From: Colwellia psychrerythraea
Lineage (GTDB): Bacteria > Pseudomonadota > Gammaproteobacteria > Enterobacterales > Alteromonadaceae
Direction: 5' to 3'
Length of the DNA stretch: 64,000 nt
Assembly (NCBI RefSeq): GCF_000764225.1
Contig: NZ_JQED01000005.1
Coordinates: forward strand, 310,001-374,000
The translations under genes were made by a program, and so were the position numbers. Of the stretch, positions 59,804-64,000 are shown piece by piece (the first letter of the stretch is position 1; each line of letters begins with the position of its first letter). Under the pieces are notes generated by a model. It ran no database searches. It was given only the letters and a program-made list of their open reading frames with translations, and was not told the DNA's origin.

Positions 59804-61174
59804 TTAAATCACTCGAGAAAAACGTTGCTGATTAACATGTTTTTTCATATAAGCATCAAAGCTCATACAAATAATACGAATTAATAAACGGGCTTTTTGT
59901 CCAACTTTAATATAATTTTCATTATTTTCGACTAAACCATCATTTATAAAAGTATCTAGTAGTGGTAGATCTTCGGCAAAATATTCGTCAAAATTAATAT
60001 TATATTTTTCATTAATGACTTGCTTATCTAGGTACAAGTTACACATTAATTCCTGAATAACCTCACCGCGTAAAATATCATCTTCAGATAAACAAACACC
60101 TTTAATTTGCGCATGTTGTCTTTCTGTTATTGATTGATAATATTCTTTCAAATCTTTTATATTCTGACTAAAACTATTGCCGATAGAGCTAATTGATGAA
60201 ACACCTAGCCCTAATAGGTCACAGCCACCTTTAGTGGTGTAGCCTTGGAAGTTACGATGCAAAGTACCATCACTTTGTGCGACCGCTAATTCATCATTAG
60301 GTTTAGCAAAATGATCCATACCAATAAAGTCATAACCAAAGTCACACAGCGTTTCTATTGCCAACTTCATTAAGGCAAATTTTTCTTGCGTATTTGGCAA
60401 CCATTCATCACGTAACTTACGCTGTGCAGCAAATCGGCTTGGTAAATGGGCGTAACTAAAAAGAGAAATACGATCAACATCCCATTCGTGTGCTTTTACT
60501 AACGTTTTAGCAAAATTCTCAAGTGTCTGATGAGGTAAACCATAGATCAAATCGATATTAATAGACTTAAAACCAACATCTTTGGCATGCTGAATAAAAT
60601 CACCAATGAACTCGGTTGACTGAACACGGTTAATCGCTTGTTGTACTTTTAAATCGAGATCTTGCACACCTAAACTTAAGCGATTGAAACCTAATGAAAA
60701 TAAATGTTCAGCTAAGTCCATTTCGATTTCACGTGGGTCAATTTCAATGCTCATTTCTAGCTCATCTGAGAAATTGAATTTCTCTTTCAATAAAGAGACT
60801 AGTTGAGTGATTTGCGGATGCGTTAAAAAGCTGGGCGTACCACCGCCCCAATGTAATTGTTTAACTGTGTACTCTTCAAACAATGGTGCCTGTAGCGCTA
60901 TCTCTTTTGCTAAATATTCAAGGTAAGTATCTGCTTTGCCACGATGACGAGTAATAACCTTATTACAACCACAGTAATAACAAAGCGTGTGACAAAATGG
61001 GATATGCACGTAAAGTGACAATTCGCGATTTTGCGAAGTTTCTATCGCTTTAATAAAGTCTTCATGCTTAAAGTCATCATGAAACTCTAACGCTGTTGGA
61101 TAAGAGGTGTATCTCGGTCCGCTGGTGTTATATTTACTTAATAGCGTATTATCGAAGAATTGACTTACTTTCAT
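59804..61174 (-). CDS. hemN: Oxygen-independent coproporphyrinogen III dehydrogenase
   Basis: The 456-residue radical SAM enzyme converts coproporphyrinogen III to protoporphyrinogen IX in heme synthesis without oxygen. The [4Fe-4S] cysteines are Cys61, Cys65 and Cys68 (HIPFCHTLCYYCGC). The N-terminal YNTSGPRYTSYPTALEF, LHWGGGTPSFL and SLGVQDLDLKVQQAINR are characteristic of true HemN rather than HemW. Length equals E. coli HemN (457). A possible FNR site lies 62 bp upstream. The yihI and DUF2489 genes are its usual neighbours. Confidence 0.96.
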   Translation of the reverse strand: MKVSQFFDNTLLSKYNTSGPRYTSYPTALEFHDDFKHEDFIKAIETSQNRELSLYVHIPFCHTLCYYCGCNKVITRHRGKADTYLEYLAKEIALQAPLFEEYTVKQLHWGGGTPSFLTHPQITQLVSLLKEKFNFSDELEMSIEIDPREIEMDLAEHLFSLGFNRLSLGVQDLDLKVQQAINRVQSTEFIGDFIQHAKDVGFKSINIDLIYGLPHQTLENFAKTLVKAHEWDVDRISLFSYAHLPSRFAAQRKLRDEWLPNTQEKFALMKLAIETLCDFGYDFIGMDHFAKPNDELAVAQSDGTLHRNFQGYTTKGGCDLLGLGVSSISSIGNSFSQNIKDLKEYYQSITERQHAQIKGVCLSEDDILRGEVIQELMCNLYLDKQVINEKYNINFDEYFAEDLPLLDTFINDGLVENNENYIKVGQKARLLIRIICMSFDAYMKKHVNQQRFSRVI

Positions 61175-61235
61175 ATTTTCTTACCGTTTAATTTAGTGAA
61201 CGAAAATAGTATAGCTTTTATATAATTTATACGCA

Positions 61236-61249
61236 TTGATCAAGCGCAA
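61236..61249. promoter_or_regulatory. Candidate FNR-type site upstream of hemN
   Basis: TTGATCAAGCGCAA compares with the FNR consensus TTGATnnnnATCAA: the first half-site is perfect, the second matches 3 of 5. Position (62 bp before the hemN start) and the oxygen-independent enzyme make FNR control plausible. Confidence 0.45.
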
Positions 61250-61299
61250 CAACAGAGCTGAATAAGATCTGTAATTGCAAGCAAGGTCCGCTATTGTCG

Positions 61300-61788
61300 C
61301 TAAGAAGTTAGGTGGGCGAGTTGTTCAGTAGTAAACTTGTATAACTCATCTAAATCACTGACAACCTCATCATGCCTTTTATTCAACGCAGTCATACGCT
61401 GATAATCCTCACGCATTCGATCTTTTTTTGTCAGATTTTTACGAGCATCAAGAATTGAGAGATTTTTAATTTCATCGTATAAGCCAAATATGCCCGGAAA
61501 CTTCTCAGTCAGTTCCGTTAAGGTTTTCAATGAAGACAATAATACCGACAAACGCCAGCAACCTTCATCGAACTCACATTGCTCTTCCTGCATTGCACGG
61601 GTTATTAATAATATGCTATCAAACACCTTTTTATCATGCTTATTTAGTGCTTGTTGATGAGCCAACTCAGCTTGTGCTTGTTGTTCTTTTTGCTGAGCTA
61701 GCTGTTTTAATAACTTACCTGCATAAACAGCCAAGGCAATGACAATGATAACGCCAATCAATAAAGCATATAGCCAAAAATCACTCAT
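61300..61788 (-). CDS. DUF2489-like membrane-anchored protein
   Basis: The 162-residue protein has one N-terminal TM helix (about 5-25), then a helical, partly coiled-coil cytoplasmic domain. Typical DUF2489 segments are DSILLITRAMQEEQCEFDEGCWRLSVLL and YDEIKNLSILDARKNLTKKDRMREDYQR. Function is unknown. Its stop is 125 bp from hemN and its start is 5 bp from the yihI stop, so yihI, this gene and perhaps hemN form an operon. Confidence 0.8.
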   Translation of the reverse strand: MSDFWLYALLIGVIIVIALAVYAGKLLKQLAQQKEQQAQAELAHQQALNKHDKKVFDSILLITRAMQEEQCEFDEGCWRLSVLLSSLKTLTELTEKFPGIFGLYDEIKNLSILDARKNLTKKDRMREDYQRMTALNKRHDEVVSDLDELYKFTTEQLAHLTS

Positions 61789-61793
61789 TGATG

Positions 61794-62390
61794 TTACTCT
61801 TTTTCTTCAAAATCAGAGAAGTCAGGTCGGTCTAACTTATCCCAAAGTTCATCTTCGCTGTCACTGCCGTTAGACTCATCACTAGCATCGTCATCCTCAT
61901 CAAGGCCTAATTCAGCCGATAATACTTGATGCCGGTCCATTTTCTCGTTGTAGTAATCAACTTCTTTCTCAGTCAATGCAATTTCATCTTCTTGCTTAGC
62001 TAGAATGTTTTGCAACAGTTCATCCTGCTCAATAGCATCAATTTCTTGCTCGGCAGATAATTCAATCACTGTATTTTCAACAAAGCGTACACTCGCAATA
62101 GCTGATGATTTTTCGCTATTTTGCTTGGTGTTCATTTGTTTAGGCTTATCTTGCTTGGCAACAACTTTGCCTAAAACAATGGGTGTTTTACTTCCAAGGC
62201 GAGGGTCTTTATTACCACCTTGCTGTTTATTGTCAGCTTGGCTCTGCACCGCTTCTTTTTGACGGTTACCTGCCACTTTACCCGTTGTTTTACGGATACG
62301 TTTCTCAACTTTCGCTAATTCTTGCTTACTTAATTTAGGTTTAGCTGTAGGTGCTCCACCTGGTTTTCTAGATTTTTTTGAACGAGACAT
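61794..62390 (-). CDS. yihI: Der GTPase-activating protein YihI
   Basis: The 198-residue, highly charged protein starts MSRSKKSRKPGGAPTAKPKL, with a basic N-terminal half and an acidic C-terminal half (ETSEED-type stretches, DEDDDASDESNGSDSEDELWDKLD region). The core VDYYNEKMDRHQVLSAELGL matches YihI. It stimulates the GTPase activity of Der, a 50S assembly factor, in E. coli. An open extension of 12 codons upstream lacks similarity. It neighbours hemN as in other Gammaproteobacteria. Confidence 0.88.
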   Translation of the reverse strand: MSRSKKSRKPGGAPTAKPKLSKQELAKVEKRIRKTTGKVAGNRQKEAVQSQADNKQQGGNKDPRLGSKTPIVLGKVVAKQDKPKQMNTKQNSEKSSAIASVRFVENTVIELSAEQEIDAIEQDELLQNILAKQEDEIALTEKEVDYYNEKMDRHQVLSAELGLDEDDDASDESNGSDSEDELWDKLDRPDFSDFEEKE

Positions 62391-62474
62391 AAATACAATT
62401 ACTTTCTTACTAATAATGTCGAACATTTTACGTTATTAATGGTTTAAAAACCTTAAAAAGCAGAAAAAAGACAC

Positions 62475-62502
62475 AAAAAAAGCGCCCATGGGCGCTTTTT
62501 TT
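62475..62502. terminator. Perfect bidirectional terminator
   Basis: A fully self-complementary 28-bp palindrome, AAAAAAAGCGCCCA and its complement, lies 13 bp after the stop of the small gene at 62516-62773, upstream of yihI. Confidence 0.88.
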
Positions 62503-62515
62503 GTCTTTCGCTAAC

Positions 62516-62773
62516 TTAAAGGCGAATCTTAATCTTTGGGTGAGTATTAATTTCTCCCCCTTTAGAGATAACAGCGATATTATCATTACAACTTAGAACT
62601 GCCACATGAGTATCATGAAGATCTCTAATAAAGCTAAGCTTATAACCAAATTGCGCTAAGCTACTGGCAGCAAATTTCTGTGCCAAGGTTAAGCTTTCCC
62701 AAAGTTTATCTGTATCCTCCGACACTTCTTGCCGACGTTCCAACAGGTATTCTCTTCGCATTGCTGAAGCCAT
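62516..62773 (-). CDS. Small conserved-looking protein of unknown function
   Basis: The 85-residue soluble protein has a charged N-terminal helix (MRREYLLERRQEVSEDTDKLWESLTLAQKFAASSL) and a beta-rich C-terminal half (YKLSFIRDLHDTHVAVLSCNDNIAVISKGGEINTHPKIKIRL). A GGAGGGG Shine-Dalgarno of unusual strength precedes the ATG and a perfect terminator follows, so it is very probably expressed. I do not recognise the family. Confidence 0.75.
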   Translation of the reverse strand: MASAMRREYLLERRQEVSEDTDKLWESLTLAQKFAASSLAQFGYKLSFIRDLHDTHVAVLSCNDNIAVISKGGEINTHPKIKIRL

Positions 62774-62941
62774 AATTTCCCCTCCCTAGATCAATTATGA
62801 TGTAGATAAGTTGTTATTATTATTGTTACTCTATTTTGAATGAAATTTAACCTACTTTACATACAACATCAATAGCGATTACACTGTCAACATGAATTAG
62901 TTGGTTTTTAAGCAAATAGTCTTTGATATATAAGGTAAAAA

Positions 62942-63799
62942 ATGACACGTGTATTAGATGAGTTATCAGCATTATTAAAACTAGAAGTCATTGAACAGGG
63001 CATCTATCGAGGACAAAGCCAAGATTTAGGCTATAAAGCTCTCTTCGGTGGTCAAGTCATGGGACAAGCACTATCGGCAGCTCAAGAAACAATTGCAGCA
63101 GATCGCACTGTTCATTCCTTACATTCTTATTTTTTACGCCCTGGAGACGCAAGTTTACCTGTTATTTATGAGGTGGAAGTTATTCGTGATGGCTCAAGCT
63201 TTAGTACCCGAAGAGTACAAGCAGTGCAAAATGGTAAAGCCATTTTTTATATGACAGCATCTTTTCAACACGCTGAAATAGGGTTTGATCATCAAGATAC
63301 TATGCCAGATGTGGTAGCCCCAGAAGAGCTTCCGTCATTTACCGATTACATTAAAGCCAACCAGCATGCTATACCTAAAGCTTTACGAGAAAAATTTTTA
63401 GCTGAAAAGCCCATCGATATTCGCCCTGTTAAGCAATATAATTGGTTACAGCCTAAAGCAACAGAGGCGGTAAGCCAGATGTGGATAAAGGCCAATGGCA
63501 ATTTACCCGACGACTTAGGTATACACACCTATATGTTAGCTTACACGTCAGATTTCCACTTTCTACCTACGGCTTTGTTACCTCATGGCGCCAGTTATTG
63601 GCAACCTAACTTTCAAATTGCCACCATAGATCACGCAATGTGGTTCCATCGCCCGTTCCGTTTTGATGATTGGTTACTCTATTGCGTCGATAGTCCATCG
63701 GCTAGCAATGGCCGGGGACTAGTCAGAGGACAAATATATAATCGTCAGGGGGAGTTAGTCGCTTCTACCATGCAAGAAGGTGTGATTAGGCAGCGCTAA
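62942..63799 (+). CDS. tesB: Acyl-CoA thioesterase II
   Basis: The 285-residue double hot-dog thioesterase hydrolyses medium- and long-chain acyl-CoA. Signature segments are IYRGQSQDLGYKALFGGQVMGQAL, VHSLHSYFLRPGDAS, and in the second domain YTSDFHFLPTALLPHG and TIDHAMWFHRPFRFDDWLLYC, which supply the catalytic Asp-Thr/Ser-Gln network. GRGLVRGQIYNRQGELVASTMQEGVIR completes the match. Length equals E. coli TesB (286). A weak hairpin (arms 63812-63820 and 63835-63843) follows. Confidence 0.96.
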   Translation: MTRVLDELSALLKLEVIEQGIYRGQSQDLGYKALFGGQVMGQALSAAQETIAADRTVHSLHSYFLRPGDASLPVIYEVEVIRDGSSFSTRRVQAVQNGKAIFYMTASFQHAEIGFDHQDTMPDVVAPEELPSFTDYIKANQHAIPKALREKFLAEKPIDIRPVKQYNWLQPKATEAVSQMWIKANGNLPDDLGIHTYMLAYTSDFHFLPTALLPHGASYWQPNFQIATIDHAMWFHRPFRFDDWLLYCVDSPSASNGRGLVRGQIYNRQGELVASTMQEGVIRQR

Positions 63800-63878
63800 G
63801 CAGAGTTATCAGTAATATGGCATCGCATTTTTTACCATATTACGGGTAGAGAACAGACATCAAGTAGATTAATAAAAG

Positions 63879-64000
63879 TTATTTATCTCGCATTTTCTTT
63901 TCTAATGCTTTGCGTTTTTCAACCGCAAGTGATGTTACTCGCGCTTTTAGCTCCGACTCAAAACCTAACATAAAGTATACTTCTGCCATTAGAAATAATG
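63879..64000 (-). CDS. C-terminal end of an unidentified gene (cut by window edge)
   Basis: The minus-strand frame that ends at TAA 63879 is open to the window edge and reads LFLMAEVYFMLGFESELKAR, then VTSLAVEKRKALEKKMRDK. The charged helical tail looks like real protein. No Shine-Dalgarno precedes the internal Met, so the gene probably begins outside the window. Function cannot be told. Confidence 0.55.
   Translation of the reverse strand, partial: LFLMAEVYFMLGFESELKARVTSLAVEKRKALEKKMRDK

Overview
The window looks like chromosomal DNA of a marine gammaproteobacterium of the order Alteromonadales, most likely Colwellia or a close relative. This is inferred from AT-rich DNA, a FabY-type ketosynthase, a RegB/RegA-like pair, a voltage-gated sodium channel, a secreted family-9 glycosidase, an acnB gene plus a long second aconitase-B paralogue, and gene order typical of the group. 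No database search was possible, so the genus is an inference.

The first 16 kb is the tRNA-tuf-secE-nusG-rplKAJL-rpoBC translation/transcription locus, all on the minus strand. tRNA-Thr(TGT), tRNA-Tyr, tRNA-Gly and tRNA-Thr(GGT) precede tuf, then come tRNA-Trp, secE and nusG, and finally rplK, rplA, rplJ, rplL, rpoB and rpoC (rpoC cut by the window edge). The usual adjacency of nusG and rplK is broken: about 4.6 kb holding an OmpA-like porin, a bacterial NaV channel and a GH9 lipoprotein sits between them. A strong terminator follows nusG and a strong promoter with a GC-rich discriminator precedes rplK, so the cluster seems to be wired as separate transcription units.

From 16 to 31 kb there is a mosaic of single genes: a DUF2726 protein, an all-alpha dUTPase, a PAS-GGDEF diguanylate cyclase, a GlxA/AraC-type regulator, FabY, an EamA transporter, topoisomerase III (apparent TTG start), an SRPBCC protein, a two-TM potassium-type channel, a RIO kinase, an S9 peptidase and the tRNA hydroxylase TrhO. 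A likely pseudogene remnant lies between the last two.

From 31 to 49 kb is a central carbon block: acnB and a divergent second aconitase-B-type gene, then pdhR-aceE-aceF-lpdA (pyruvate dehydrogenase) preceded by ampD-ampE. The pdhR-aceE gap carries a striking array of three 138-bp tandem units copied from the 3' end of pdhR. PdhR-type operators lie upstream of pdhR. A 262-bp inverted-repeat element lies between a TonB-domain protein gene and lpdA, and a half copy of it lies near 15.9 kb.

From 49 to 64 kb come nadC, several conserved membrane or unknown proteins, msrA, a RegB/RegA-like redox two-component pair, DUF3083- and DUF3820-like genes, rmf (ribosome modulation factor, 57 aa), hemN with a possible FNR site, a DUF2489 gene and yihI, a small unknown protein, and tesB. 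The window ends inside another minus-strand gene.
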